Positions 15,857 through 23,787 of a DNA stretch of 41,918 nucleotides are shown here, one piece after another. The notes under the pieces were generated by a model. The model made no database searches, was not told the origin of the DNA, and worked only from the letters and a program-made list of their open reading frames with translations. Each line of letters starts with the position of its first letter. Positions within the stretch are counted from its first letter, which is position 1. Made by a program: the position numbers and the translations under genes. The stretch is from Nitrospirota bacterium (GTDB taxonomy: Bacteria; Nitrospirota; Thermodesulfovibrionia; Thermodesulfovibrionales; JdFR-88). The stretch is from contig JACWAF010000027.1 of the NCBI GenBank assembly GCA_014874185.1, forward strand, positions 1 through 41,918, read 5' to 3'.

Positions 15857-16753
15857 ATGCGTGTATATCTGAACGACGGGCTGGTCCCCCTGAAAGAGGC
15901 CCGGATATCCGTACTCGACCACGGGTTCCTCTATGGCGACGGGATATACGAGACCATGCGGGTATATGGCGGCGTGGTCTTCATGCTGGAGGAACACCTG
16001 AAAAGGCTCCAGCGCTCTGCCGCTTTCATCGGGCTCACCCTCCCGAAGGGCCCAGGCGAAATGAAGGCAAGCATCTATGAGACCATTGAGGCTAACCATG
16101 AGAAGGAAGCATACCTGCGGCTCACGGTCTCCAGGGGAGCGGGGGCGATAGGGCTGGACCCGGAGCTGTGTGCCAGGCCCACTTACATCGTGTTCGCGGA
16201 GAAACTGAAGCCTTATCCGCAGGGCTTTTATGAGAACGGGATAAAACTGCACATAACAGCCGTGCGGCGGAACCTGAAAGAGGCCGTCAACCCGCAGATA
16301 AAATCCCTCAATTTCCTGAATAATATCCTCGCCAGGATCGAGGCCAAAAAGGCCGGGGCCGATGAGGCCCTGATGCTGAACCACGAGGGCCTCCTGGCCG
16401 AGGGCACCGTGAGCAATATATTTTTCGTGAACGGAGAAGGCGCCCTGTGCACCCCGCGAGTGGACTGCGGCATCCTGGACGGGATCACCAGGGGCGTTCT
16501 GCTGGATATTGCCGGACGGCTCCATATAAACACCATGGAAGGGCGGTTCACGCCCGCGGACCTCTACAGCGCAAGAGAGGTTTTTATCGCCAGCACGATT
16601 ATGGAAGCAATGCCAGTGGGCAAGGTGGACGGCGCGGTTTTCAAGGTGGGCGAGACGGCAAAACTCCTTGCGGCGGAGTACAGGAAGGAAGTTGACGCGT
16701 ATACCGAAAACACCAGGGCCGCCGGCCCCTCCATATGGGGAGAAGGGGAGTGA
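15857..16753 (+). CDS. ilvE: Class IV (branched-chain) aminotransferase
   Basis: A 298-residue fold-type IV PLP enzyme. The PLP Lys is K149 in PQIKSLNFLNN; ADEALMLNHEGLLAEGTVSNIF and ILDGITRGVLLDIA are the other family motifs. It matches branched-chain amino-acid transaminases, which interconvert 2-oxo acids and Val/Leu/Ile with glutamate. D-amino-acid transaminase and aminodeoxychorismate lyase share the fold, so the substrate is likely but not certain. The ATG is set by the start MRVYLNDGLVPL and by the -10 six bases upstream, which predicts a leaderless mRNA. The gene stands alone after a terminator. Confidence 0.8.
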   Translation: MRVYLNDGLVPLKEARISVLDHGFLYGDGIYETMRVYGGVVFMLEEHLKRLQRSAAFIGLTLPKGPGEMKASIYETIEANHEKEAYLRLTVSRGAGAIGLDPELCARPTYIVFAEKLKPYPQGFYENGIKLHITAVRRNLKEAVNPQIKSLNFLNNILARIEAKKAGADEALMLNHEGLLAEGTVSNIFFVNGEGALCTPRVDCGILDGITRGVLLDIAGRLHINTMEGRFTPADLYSAREVFIASTIMEAMPVGKVDGAVFKVGETAKLLAAEYRKEVDAYTENTRAAGPSIWGEGE

Positions 16754-16765
16754 TCGTTAAAACCG

Positions 16766-17159
16766 TTCTTTCTCTTGTAAGAGAAAGAACCAAAGAGAAC
16801 TTTTACTTTTCAGGTATTTTATTTAATCCGAGAAATTCCTTTAATCCATATCGGGGTCCCCTTCGAAAATTCAGACGGGTGAGGGAGGCGGAGCGATTAG
16901 AGGGGGCGCAAGCCCCATAAGGACTTTAAATTTTCATGTTTGAGCCCCGCCGTAAGGGGCGAGTTTGAAAATTTTAGCGGAGCCGACCGAGACCCCAAAG
17001 GGGCTTTAGCCCCGTATTTATGTTCTACGGAATTTTCGGGGGCGCCCTTCTTTGGGTTACCTTTCTTGGGTGAGCAAGAAAGTAGCCGGGGCATGGGGCA
17101 GAGCCCCATAGAAAAAGATATGGATTAAATATGGATTCCCGCTTAAGGACTGCGGGAAT
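16766..17159. repeat. Hairpin-rich intergenic repeat block
   Basis: The 467-base gap between the aminotransferase and lptG holds no convincing gene. It begins with copy 2 of the 40-nt repeat (16766-16805). It then contains GGGGC/GCCCC with a GCAA loop (16903-16916), a composite stem AAATTTTCA/TGAAAATTT enclosing GCCCC/GGGGC (16928-16974), and overlapping CCCC/GGGG and GGGGC/GCCCC hairpins (16993-17013). These are followed by CTTTCTTG/CAAGAAAG (17061-17082), ATGGGGC/GCCCCAT (17093-17109) and ATTCCCGC/GCGGGAAT (17135-17159), the last resembling the dRS3-type palindrome known from Neisseria. Short open frames here are low-complexity and without ribosome sites. It looks like a composite of small non-coding repeats. 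Confidence 0.75.
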
Positions 17160-17220
17160 GACAAAGAAAAGCTTATTTCCCCTAGTCTCTCGGAATTTAA
17201 TAAACGGTACTGTAATTCCC

Positions 17221-18270
17221 TTACTCTCTTATACCCTGATACAGCCTCACCGATACCGCCCCGAATGCCGCCGGGGCCAGCCAGGCCGCAACAAGCGGCG
17301 GGAGTATCCCGGCGTATCCCATGGAAAGCGCGATCGTATAGCTGAACCAGTACAGCAGGCTCACGGCAACCCCGATAGAGGCCGAGGCCAGCCCGCCCAG
17401 TCCGCTCCTCAACGACAGGGCTATTGCCAGCAGGACCATTATGAAGTTCACGAACGGATAGGAGATGCGGGAGTCCATGTCCACTGAGAGCTTCTGGTTC
17501 TTTATGCCCGCCGCCCTGAGCCTTGCCATATACTCGGAGAGTTCGCTCAGGCTCATCTCTTCCGGCTTTTTGGCCTCTTTCTCGAAGAGCCCCGGCGAGA
17601 GGAAGCCCCGGGGCAGGGTCATCCGCGGCTCAGCCCTGACCGTCCCGCCCTGCAGATCGTAGGTCCTCACATCCGCAAGCAACCACTGGCCGCCCCTGAA
17701 GACCGCCTGCGAGGCGTCTATCCGCTCCGTCAGTTTCCCCTGGTTAAAACGGAATATGCTCACCCCTTTCGCAATCATCTGCTCCCTTATATAAAGGTCG
17801 AACATGACCAGTGAGCCGTCCTGCGCGCGCACCCAGACCGTACCCCCCCTGAACAGGGACTGCCCTTTCCCGGCGGAGGTCAGTTTCTTTGCTTCGGCAA
17901 GGCTCATCGGGGCCAGGAACTCGCTAAGGACGAAGTTGGCCAGGGTGAGGGCCGCCCCAGCCAGAACAAGCGGGATGAAAAGCTTCTTAAGCCGCCCCCC
18001 CGCGCTCAATACGGCAACGGTCTCCCTGGCCCGCACGGCCTGACCCGCCACGAAAAGCCCGGCAAAGAGCCCGGCAACCGGCATTGTATATACGATGTAC
18101 TGCGGAGTGGCCAGCAGAAAGTACTTGAACATGTTCCAGGGGGTTTTATGGACGATGTCTTCCAGCTTGTCTATCAGCTCTATCGAGCTGAGCATCAGCG
18201 AGAGCCCTACCGCCACTACCAGGAAGGCCCTAAGAAATTCCCTCGTATAATATTTTTGCAGAAGGGTCAT
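17221..18270 (-). CDS. lptG: LPS export permease LptG
   Basis: A 349-residue YjgP/YjgQ-family permease. There are three membrane segments in the N-terminal third (LRAFLVVAVGLSLMLSSIELI, then MFKYFLLATPQYIVYTMPVAGLFAGLFVA and a third near 98-118). A periplasmic beta-jellyroll region spans about 130-260, followed by three more segments near the C-terminus. LptF and LptG form the membrane part of the LptB2FG transporter that extracts LPS from the inner membrane and pushes it along the LptC-A-D bridge. Its ATG overlaps the stop of the preceding permease by four bases. Order and coupling identify this gene as lptG and the upstream one as lptF. Confidence 0.88.
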   Translation of the reverse strand: MTLLQKYYTREFLRAFLVVAVGLSLMLSSIELIDKLEDIVHKTPWNMFKYFLLATPQYIVYTMPVAGLFAGLFVAGQAVRARETVAVLSAGGRLKKLFIPLVLAGAALTLANFVLSEFLAPMSLAEAKKLTSAGKGQSLFRGGTVWVRAQDGSLVMFDLYIREQMIAKGVSIFRFNQGKLTERIDASQAVFRGGQWLLADVRTYDLQGGTVRAEPRMTLPRGFLSPGLFEKEAKKPEEMSLSELSEYMARLRAAGIKNQKLSVDMDSRISYPFVNFIMVLLAIALSLRSGLGGLASASIGVAVSLLYWFSYTIALSMGYAGILPPLVAAWLAPAAFGAVSVRLYQGIRE

Positions 18271-19334
18271 TTCTTCTCGGCCACCCTGAAGGCGTAAAGA
18301 GATGCCGCGGTGATTATCACGAAAGGCAGCCAGCCTCCGATCACGGGGTCAAGCTCGCCGGCCGCGGTCAGCTTCTCCGCGTAGGTGAGCATCATGTAAT
18401 AGACGGTGAAAACGACGGTGCCTATGGCAAGCCCGCCAAGCCTCGCCCGCTTTCCGGAATAAAGCGAGAGCACCGGAGCGAAAAATATCATGGCGAAGGT
18501 GAAGAGCGGATAGGTAAACCTCTTGTAAAATTCAATATACCTGCTGACTCTATCGGACCCCTGCATGGCGCGCGCCTCCCTCATGAGTTCGCAGGGGGTA
18601 AGCTCGGCAAGCTGTCTCGTCTGTTCCCCCCCCAGAATGGGCAGCACCAGGTGGTAGTTTCCGAAGAATATCTCGGTGAGCCTGTCGTCGGATATCATGT
18701 GGATGAGGCCGTTTTTCAGGTCGAAGGAAACGGCGTCCTCCTCCCCCGAAGGGGCGATCCGCCCCTGGGAGGCATATATCACCACGGGCTGGTTCTTCTT
18801 CCGGTGGTCATAGATGAAAATGCCCTTCAAGGCACGGCCGGAGCCCCCTTCCGCGTAAATGACCGTGCCGCTTATGAAACTGTTGAACACGCCGGGCTCT
18901 ATGGCGTATGCCGCGCGTTCGCGGATTATCCTGGAGACCTCGGTCCGAAGCACCCTTTTGCCGTCCGGGCCAAGCCTGAAGCTCACGAAAAAACCCAGGA
19001 TTATGCAGGCCGCCCCCAGCAGGGCAACGGGCGCTATTATCTGCCTGAAGGACATGCCGCTCCCCCTCAGCACCAGCAGCTCGTTATCGGCGCTCATCCG
19101 CCCGTATGTGTAGAGGACCGAGAAGAGGAAGCCAAGGGGGATGGTCACCAGCAGAAGCTCCGGCTGGGTATAAAGGATTATAAGGAAGAACTCCTTCGGG
19201 CCCGCCCCCACGCTGGAGAGAAACCTGCTCAGCTTCAGGATCTTTTCCATCATCAGGATGAAATTCAGCACCGGCAGGCTCACCAGGAGGGCCAGTACAA
19301 GTTCCTTCAGGATGGTCCTGTGAATAATCTTCAT
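18267..19334 (-). CDS. lptF: LPS export permease LptF
   Basis: A 355-residue YjgP/YjgQ-family permease starting MKIIHRTILKELVLALLVS. Membrane segments flank a periplasmic domain, with MSADNELLVLRGSGMSFRQI, the cytoplasmic loop shared by LptF proteins, after the second. Partner of the LptG encoded immediately downstream; together they form the LPS-extracting ABC transporter core. The ATG at 19334 is chosen over codons further upstream because homologues start here and a TAAAAT element lies five bases before it. The gene is divergent from mtgA across 88 bases. Confidence 0.88.
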   Translation of the reverse strand: MKIIHRTILKELVLALLVSLPVLNFILMMEKILKLSRFLSSVGAGPKEFFLIILYTQPELLLVTIPLGFLFSVLYTYGRMSADNELLVLRGSGMSFRQIIAPVALLGAACIILGFFVSFRLGPDGKRVLRTEVSRIIRERAAYAIEPGVFNSFISGTVIYAEGGSGRALKGIFIYDHRKKNQPVVIYASQGRIAPSGEEDAVSFDLKNGLIHMISDDRLTEIFFGNYHLVLPILGGEQTRQLAELTPCELMREARAMQGSDRVSRYIEFYKRFTYPLFTFAMIFFAPVLSLYSGKRARLGGLAIGTVVFTVYYMMLTYAEKLTAAGELDPVIGGWLPFVIITAASLYAFRVAEKK

Positions 19335-19339
19335 CAAAA

Positions 19340-19348
19340 ATTTTAACA
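19340..19348 (-). promoter_or_regulatory. Extended -10 of lptF (leaderless type)
   Basis: On the - strand TGT-TAAAAT with the hexamer at 19345-19340, five bases before the lptF ATG. No Shine-Dalgarno site lies between, so a leaderless transcript is predicted. Confidence 0.5.
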
Positions 19349-19384
19349 CAGCGCCCCGGTTTAAAAGGAAACGGCCAAAAGCTT

Positions 19385-19413
19385 TTGAATTTGCAGGCGG
19401 CCGGCGGTAGAAT
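19385..19413 (+). promoter_or_regulatory. Promoter of mtgA
   Basis: TTGAAT (19385-19390), 17 bases, TAGAAT (19408-19413). The ATG is at 19423, so the 5' leader would be only a few bases and carries no Shine-Dalgarno site. It faces away from the lptF promoter. Confidence 0.6.
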
Positions 19414-19422
19414 ATTCGGACA

Positions 19423-20331
19423 ATGACCGGAAAGTTCCTGAAGGCGATTTTGGTCCTTGCCGTGGCCGCTTTTTTCCTGGACATGGCGCTTCCGTTTTTC
19501 CTGCCCCGGATAAGCAGGTTCAAAAAGCAGGACCCGAAGAAAACCATATACATGGTCTATACGGAACAGAGGTGGAAGAAGCTGGGCATAAAAAGAAGGA
19601 TATCCCAGCGCTGGGTGCCTTTCTCGCATATTTCCAATTACCTGATAAAGGCCGTCCTCATCGGGGAGGACGACAAGTTCTGGCACCATGACGGGTTCGA
19701 TTTCGAGGGGATGGAGAAGGCCCTTGAGAAGGACATGAAGGCGCACAAGTTCAAGGCGGGCGGTAGCACCATTACCCAGCAGCTGGCAAAGAACCTGTTC
19801 CTCACCCCGTCAAAAAACCCGATCAGAAAATTGAAAGAGGCCATCTACACATGGAGGCTTGAGAAGGACCTCTCGAAGAAGCGCATACTTGAGATCTATC
19901 TGAACGTGGCCGAATGGGGAGACGGGATATTCGGGGCGGAGGCCGCCTCCAGATACTATTTCGGCAAGCCCGCCAGCGCGCTCACCCCGGAGGAGGCCGC
20001 GCGGCTGGCCTCGGTGCTTCCCAACCCGAGGGTCTATTCCCCCGTCCGCCCGTCGCGTTATGTGGACAACCGCTCGCGCATAATCTATAACATCATGGTA
20101 AAGCGGGGCATCGTGGAGGAGATGGACAAGACGGTTGACGAGATGAGAAAAGAGGAAAGCCCGGCAGATATGTCCAACGCCCCGGAAGATACATACCAGG
20201 CCCCGCCGGTCACTCCTGCGTACCCTGCCCCTGCGCCAACGGAGCCGTCCGCGTCCCCTTCGTCCGGTCCGGCTTCCTCCCAAAGGGGAGAGGACCGCTT
20301 CAGGCCCGAATCCATGAACCCGGCCAATTAA
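19423..20331 (+). CDS. mtgA: Monofunctional peptidoglycan glycosyltransferase MtgA
   Basis: A 302-residue GT51 enzyme with one N-terminal membrane anchor (residues about 7-28). Catalytic Glu82 lies in IGEDDKFWHHDGFD; GGSTITQQLAKNLFL (113-127), RKLKEAIYTWRLEKDLSKKRILEIYLNVAEWG and GAEAASRYYFGKPA are the further GT51 motifs. It polymerises lipid II into glycan strands on the periplasmic face. There is no transpeptidase domain. A Pro/Ser/Ala-rich tail of about 60 residues after the catalytic domain is unusual for MtgA and looks unstructured. It is divergent from lptF, pairing wall and outer-membrane assembly genes. Confidence 0.9.
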   Translation: MTGKFLKAILVLAVAAFFLDMALPFFLPRISRFKKQDPKKTIYMVYTEQRWKKLGIKRRISQRWVPFSHISNYLIKAVLIGEDDKFWHHDGFDFEGMEKALEKDMKAHKFKAGGSTITQQLAKNLFLTPSKNPIRKLKEAIYTWRLEKDLSKKRILEIYLNVAEWGDGIFGAEAASRYYFGKPASALTPEEAARLASVLPNPRVYSPVRPSRYVDNRSRIIYNIMVKRGIVEEMDKTVDEMRKEESPADMSNAPEDTYQAPPVTPAYPAPAPTEPSASPSSGPASSQRGEDRFRPESMNPAN

Positions 20332-20335
20332 GGAA

Positions 20336-20364
20336 TTTACCTCCGGTCCTTTTTCATCTAAAAT
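20336..20364 (+). promoter_or_regulatory. Promoter of the Cys-rich protein gene (leaderless type)
   Basis: TTTACC (20336-20341), 17 bases, TAAAAT (20359-20364), six bases before the GTG at 20371. GGAGGT at 20365-20370 abuts the GTG with no spacer and so cannot serve it as a normal ribosome site. Confidence 0.45.
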
Positions 20365-20370
20365 GGAGGT

Positions 20371-20724
20371 GTGCTTCGCGGGAATGCCCTGAAATCCAGT
20401 CTGCTTTTTATTTTGACTGCATCCATGCTGGGAGGCGCGTGCTGCAGGGAAACGGCGAAGGCGCACCCGGCGGCGATAATGAACGCACCCGCTCCACATG
20501 AGGCCGTGCCGGAGGAGGCCTTCTGCGGCCGCTCCACCGGGGGCTCCTGTTCGGCGGATTCGGATTGCAAGCGGGGCGGCTGCTCGCGCGAGGTCTGCCA
20601 GTCAGTTGACGAGGAGACGCTTATAACCAGCTGCCGGTGGCGCGACTGCTATGACCCGAAAAAATACAACCTCCGCTGCGGGTGCGTGAACGGGGCGTGC
20701 GAGTGGAAAATAAATGAACAATAA
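20371..20724 (+). CDS. Secreted Cys-rich protein (eight-cysteine-cluster type)
   Basis: A 117-residue exported protein. Residues 1-25 form a signal peptide (LKSSLLFILTASMLGGACC). After a Pro/Ala-rich linker comes a compact domain with ten Cys: FCGRSTGGSCSADSDCKRGGCSREVC, then TSCRWRDCY and RCGCVNGACEW. The spacing resembles small disulfide-rich 'eight-cysteine-cluster' domains of delta-proteobacterial exported proteins; function is unknown. Whether Cys24/25 is lipidated is uncertain because GGAC is a poor lipobox. The GTG start is supported by the -10 six bases ahead. It overlaps the next gene by 11 bases. Confidence 0.7.
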   Translation: MLRGNALKSSLLFILTASMLGGACCRETAKAHPAAIMNAPAPHEAVPEEAFCGRSTGGSCSADSDCKRGGCSREVCQSVDEETLITSCRWRDCYDPKKYNLRCGCVNGACEWKINEQ

Positions 20725-21433
20725 GACGCTCTTTGGGTACAGGATCGTCTACCCCGGGGAACTCGGCCGCTTCAAGGCCGATTTCGTGCAGATAAGCTTC
20801 TATCCCTGGCTTGGGGACGGGATGCAGGTGATGGAAGCCTCCGTGCGGGCCTGCCGCGAGAGGGGCTGGCACTATGTGATTCACCCGGTGAGCAACGGGC
20901 TTATAAAGGACGGGCCCGGCGCGCTGGAGCCGTTCAAGAAGATGGCGGCCCTTTGCGACTGGGCCCTCATATTGCATGACGAAAGAGACCCGGATGGGGC
21001 CCGGGTGCAAGGCCGGCACGGGGACCTCCTGAGAGAGCGCGTCCGGCAATTGCAGGAGTTCACGAAGGTCTCTTTCGAGAACTCCCTGAACACGGCGGAC
21101 GCCCCCTGGTTCTGGCGGAGTTATGCCGATTCCGTCACCCTGGATATCGGGCACATGGAGGGGGCGGGGCTGGACTCCGTGGAGTACGTGCGCGGGCTGG
21201 GAGATGACATACTGAAGAAGGTGGATTTCGTACACATGCACAGGAACTGGCAGTTCAGGAGCGGGCTTACAGACCACTGGCCGCTCACGCCCGGCTGCCG
21301 CGAGGTGCGCGCCCTCCGGGAGCTGCTGAAGAAAAAACAAAGCCTGGGCATCATCCTTGAGCTGAACGAGGTGGAAGAGACCGGAGAGAGCCTTGAGATA
21401 CTGAGAGAGGCCGCCGGATCCGTCCTCAAATAA
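20714..21433 (+). CDS. TIM-barrel sugar-phosphate-isomerase-like protein
   Basis: A 239-residue cytoplasmic protein of the xylose-isomerase-like TIM-barrel type. Recognisable strand ends are DFVQISFYPWLGDG, YVIHPVSNG, VSFENSLNT, VTLDIGHMEG, VDFVHMHRNW and IILELNEVEE, which place His, Glu and Asp residues as metal ligands at the barrel top as in AP-endonuclease-2 family members. The substrate is not readable. It overlaps the Cys-rich gene by 11 bases and shares its transcript. The next + gene has its own -10. A different TIM-barrel protein lies at 22573. Confidence 0.65.
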   Translation: MNNKTLFGYRIVYPGELGRFKADFVQISFYPWLGDGMQVMEASVRACRERGWHYVIHPVSNGLIKDGPGALEPFKKMAALCDWALILHDERDPDGARVQGRHGDLLRERVRQLQEFTKVSFENSLNTADAPWFWRSYADSVTLDIGHMEGAGLDSVEYVRGLGDDILKKVDFVHMHRNWQFRSGLTDHWPLTPGCREVRALRELLKKKQSLGIILELNEVEETGESLEILREAAGSVLK

Positions 21434-21458
21434 TCCCCCGCCCTCATTTCCTTTCGGC

Positions 21459-21464
21459 TAAAAT
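21459..21464 (+). promoter_or_regulatory. -10 element of the MidA gene (leaderless type)
   Basis: TAAAAT ends six bases before the GTG at 21471. No convincing -35 and no Shine-Dalgarno site are visible. Confidence 0.4.
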
Positions 21465-21470
21465 ATCCCG

Positions 21471-22586
21471 GTGAAGACCGCCCTTGTTGAAAAGATAAAA
21501 TCCGCCATACGGCAAAAAGGGGAGATCACCTTCGAGCGGTTCATGGCCATGGCCCTCTACGAGCCGGGGCTTGGCTATTACGCCTCGCCCGGCACCGTTA
21601 TCGGCAGGGCCGGGGATTTTTACACCAGCCCTCACCTCCACCCGGCCTTCGGCTGGATGCTTGCGAGGCAGATGGAAGAGTGCCGGGAGCGGCTTGGCGG
21701 GGGAGGCCTGGACGTGATAGAACAGGGCCCCGGCCAGGGCTGGCTCGCAAAAGACATCCTTGATTACCTGAAAGACAGGCCCGCTTATCAGGATATCCGC
21801 TATCATCTCCTTGAACTGAACCCTGACCTCGCAAGCGCACAAAAAGAACTGCTGAAAGACCACACGAAGAAAACCTCCTGGATAAGTTCATACAACGAGT
21901 TGAAAAACATCAAGGGCATGGTGCTTTCAAACGAGCTGCTGGACGCCTTCCCCGTCCATGTAATCGAGAAACAGGGCGGCTGGAAAGAGGTATACCTTAC
22001 CCTTAAAGGGGATGAGTTCACGGAGGAATTGGGGCCGCTCAGTTCGCCGGAACTCGATGAATATCTCTCCCGGTTTATATCCCCGGAGGATTTTGCCGGG
22101 TTCCGTGACGGGTACCGCACGGAGGCGGACCTGGCCATGAAAAAATGGATAAAAGACGTCTCCGGCGCGCTTTCCGAGGGGTTCCTGATAACGGTGGATT
22201 ACGGCTATCCGGCGCTGGACTATTACAGCCCGGAACGTGACAGGGGCACGCTCCTGGCCTATTACCGGCACGAGACCACTGAAGATTTCTTCTCCCATAT
22301 AGGAGAAGAGGACATGACCGCGCACGTGAATTTTTCAGCCCTCAAAAAATGGGGAGAGGAGGAGGGGTTCAAAGCGCTGGGGTTCTGCCCGCAGGGGACC
22401 TATCTCGTCTCGGCGGGAATTGACGAGGTCATGGCCGCCCTTTCCCCGGATGACATCCTGAGGATAAAGGGCCTGATACTGCCTGGCACGATGGGGGAGA
22501 CCCACAAGGTAATGGCCCAGTACAAGGGAGAAGGCAGTCCGGACCTGCGCGGGTTCAGGCTCCGGAACCTGATCAGAACTCTTTAG
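21471..22586 (+). CDS. MidA/NDUFAF7-type SAM-dependent methyltransferase
   Basis: The 371-residue protein matches the COG1565 (DUF185) family. It starts with GEITFERFMAMALYEPGLGYYASPG and GDFYTSPHLHPAFGWMLARQM. The SAM motif IEQGPGQGWLAKDIL and the family signature LSNELLDAFPVHVIEKQ follow, then LITVDYGYPALDYYSPERDRGTLLAYYRH. Mitochondrial NDUFAF7 methylates an Arg of a complex I subunit; bacterial substrates are not established. The GTG start sits six bases after a -10 hexamer and the N-terminal residues match the family. Its last 14 bases overlap the end of the opposing gene. Confidence 0.85.
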   Translation: MKTALVEKIKSAIRQKGEITFERFMAMALYEPGLGYYASPGTVIGRAGDFYTSPHLHPAFGWMLARQMEECRERLGGGGLDVIEQGPGQGWLAKDILDYLKDRPAYQDIRYHLLELNPDLASAQKELLKDHTKKTSWISSYNELKNIKGMVLSNELLDAFPVHVIEKQGGWKEVYLTLKGDEFTEELGPLSSPELDEYLSRFISPEDFAGFRDGYRTEADLAMKKWIKDVSGALSEGFLITVDYGYPALDYYSPERDRGTLLAYYRHETTEDFFSHIGEEDMTAHVNFSALKKWGEEEGFKALGFCPQGTYLVSAGIDEVMAALSPDDILRIKGLILPGTMGETHKVMAQYKGEGSPDLRGFRLRNLIRTL

Positions 22587-23358
22587 GCCCGAATTCCCTG
22601 GCGAGCCGGGCAAGACTTATAAAAACGTCCTCTTTGCTGTGGGCCTCTATCGTGTAGATGATGTCGTCACTGCCATGAAGCTCATCAAATAAAAGCCTGA
22701 AGGGGAACGTGCCCTCGCCTATTGGCATGTGGGAGTCGAACCCGCCGGTGTTGTCGTGCAGGTGAAGCTCTATTATGTGCTCCTTGAGCGGCCCCAGCCA
22801 GTCCGCAAGGCTTCGCTCTTTCGAGAAGAGGTTGAAGTGCCCGGCGTCGAAGCAGATGCCGAAGCCTGGCGAACCCAGCCTTTCCATGAGCATCACGAGA
22901 TTGTCGGGCGTATCCTCAAAAATATTCTCTATGGCTATCCTGGTCCCGTTTTCGCGGGCCTTTTCGATAAGCGGCCCCCACGTCCTCAAGGAGCTGTCAA
23001 GCCAGATATCGGCCCTGTGGGCGTATTTCCATTTCTCGTAGCCCGAATGGAAGACCACGGCAAGGGCGTGAAGGGCGGAGGCCATATCGAGGGTCTTTTC
23101 GAAGCGTTCCACTGTTACCGCGCGCACCTTATCGTCCACAGCGCCGGGGGAGAGGTCCATGAAGGGCGCGTGCAGGCTGATTTCAGGCGCGTAATCGAGG
23201 AGCGGGGCCGTCTTCTCCAGCCAGTCCGGCGCGAGCGCGTCAAGGTCAAGGGAGCTTACATAAAGCTCAAGCGAGAGCCCGCCCGCACGAAGGAGGCCCG
23301 AGAACCCGGCAAGCCTTGCAAATGGTATATGGACGTGAGGAGATCCGGGGCCCGGCAC
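22573..23358 (-). CDS. Sugar phosphate isomerase/epimerase-like TIM-barrel protein
   Basis: A protein of about 261 residues of the AP-endonuclease-2/xylose-isomerase-like family. EISLHAPFMDLSPG, AVVFHSGYEKW, RIAIENIFEDTPDN, FGICFDAGHFNLFS, IIELHLHDNTGGFDSHMPIGEG and IYTIEAHSKED give the metal-binding His, Glu and Asp set in canonical order. The GTG at 23358 is preferred: it follows the fmdB stop by one base (TGA-A-GTG), implying coupled translation, whereas longer starts would run through fmdB in another frame. It has no ribosome site of its own. Its 3' end overlaps the MidA gene on the opposite strand by 14 bases. Confidence 0.75.
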   Translation of the reverse strand: MPGPGSPHVHIPFARLAGFSGLLRAGGLSLELYVSSLDLDALAPDWLEKTAPLLDYAPEISLHAPFMDLSPGAVDDKVRAVTVERFEKTLDMASALHALAVVFHSGYEKWKYAHRADIWLDSSLRTWGPLIEKARENGTRIAIENIFEDTPDNLVMLMERLGSPGFGICFDAGHFNLFSKERSLADWLGPLKEHIIELHLHDNTGGFDSHMPIGEGTFPFRLLFDELHGSDDIIYTIEAHSKEDVFISLARLAREFGPKEF

Positions 23359-23359
23359 T

Positions 23360-23674
23360 TCAGGCCGAGGGCGGCTTCGTCCCGGACGGTTCCGCGCCGG
23401 AAGTTTTTTCAGGCTTCGATCCGGTCCCGGAAGAGGAGCCGTTCCCGTTTGCGGGATGCTTCTTTTTTGCCTTCCCGTTGTCGTTGCCTCCATCCTTGCG
23501 GGCGTAATCGGTCACGTACCAGCCCGTCCCCTTCAGGACGAAGGAGCTGTTGGAGATGAGCTTTCTCAGCTTGCCCTTGCAGGCCGGGCATTCGGTCAAA
23601 ACGGGGTCGCTGAACTTCTGAATGACCTCATGCCTCTTTCCGCAGACGGTGCACTCGTACTCGTAGATGGGCAT
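23360..23674 (-). CDS. FmdB-family zinc ribbon protein
   Basis: A 104-residue regulator-like protein starting [21 protein letters not shown], the invariant opening of the FmdB/CxxC-CxxC family. Two CxxC pairs (CTVC and CPAC) form a zinc ribbon in the first 45 residues. The rest is a Gly/Ser/Lys-rich, probably disordered tail, which is common in the family. FmdB was named as a regulator of formamidase and amidase genes, but most members have no proven role. AAGGAG lies about ten bases ahead of the ATG at 23674; an in-frame GTG at 23683 is too close to that site. Confidence 0.85.
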   Translation of the reverse strand: MPIYEYECTVCGKRHEVIQKFSDPVLTECPACKGKLRKLISNSSFVLKGTGWYVTDYARKDGGNDNGKAKKKHPANGNGSSSGTGSKPEKTSGAEPSGTKPPSA

Positions 23675-23787
23675 TTCCGTCACTCTCCTTCTTTGTGGAA
23701 AATTCTCAATTAATAATATAAAAGGAATATGCCCGGCCAGTCAAATCCTCGCGGCCCCAAAATGCCGCTCTTTAAAAAGGCAAACCT

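Noticed and set aside
15206-16525. Minus-strand frame of 439 codons opposite the CBS and aminotransferase genes
   Set aside because: It runs through a strong terminator and a promoter, and both opposite genes are unmistakable.
16735-17128. Two short plus-strand frames of about 61 codons in the hairpin block
   Set aside because: They consist of the repeat DNA itself, one overlaps the aminotransferase end, and there are no ribosome sites or motifs.
23359-23493. Extension of the TIM-barrel gene at 22573 upstream through fmdB
   Set aside because: The extra residues are Arg/Pro-rich, unlike the family, and overlap fmdB in another frame; the GTG one base after the fmdB stop fits better.
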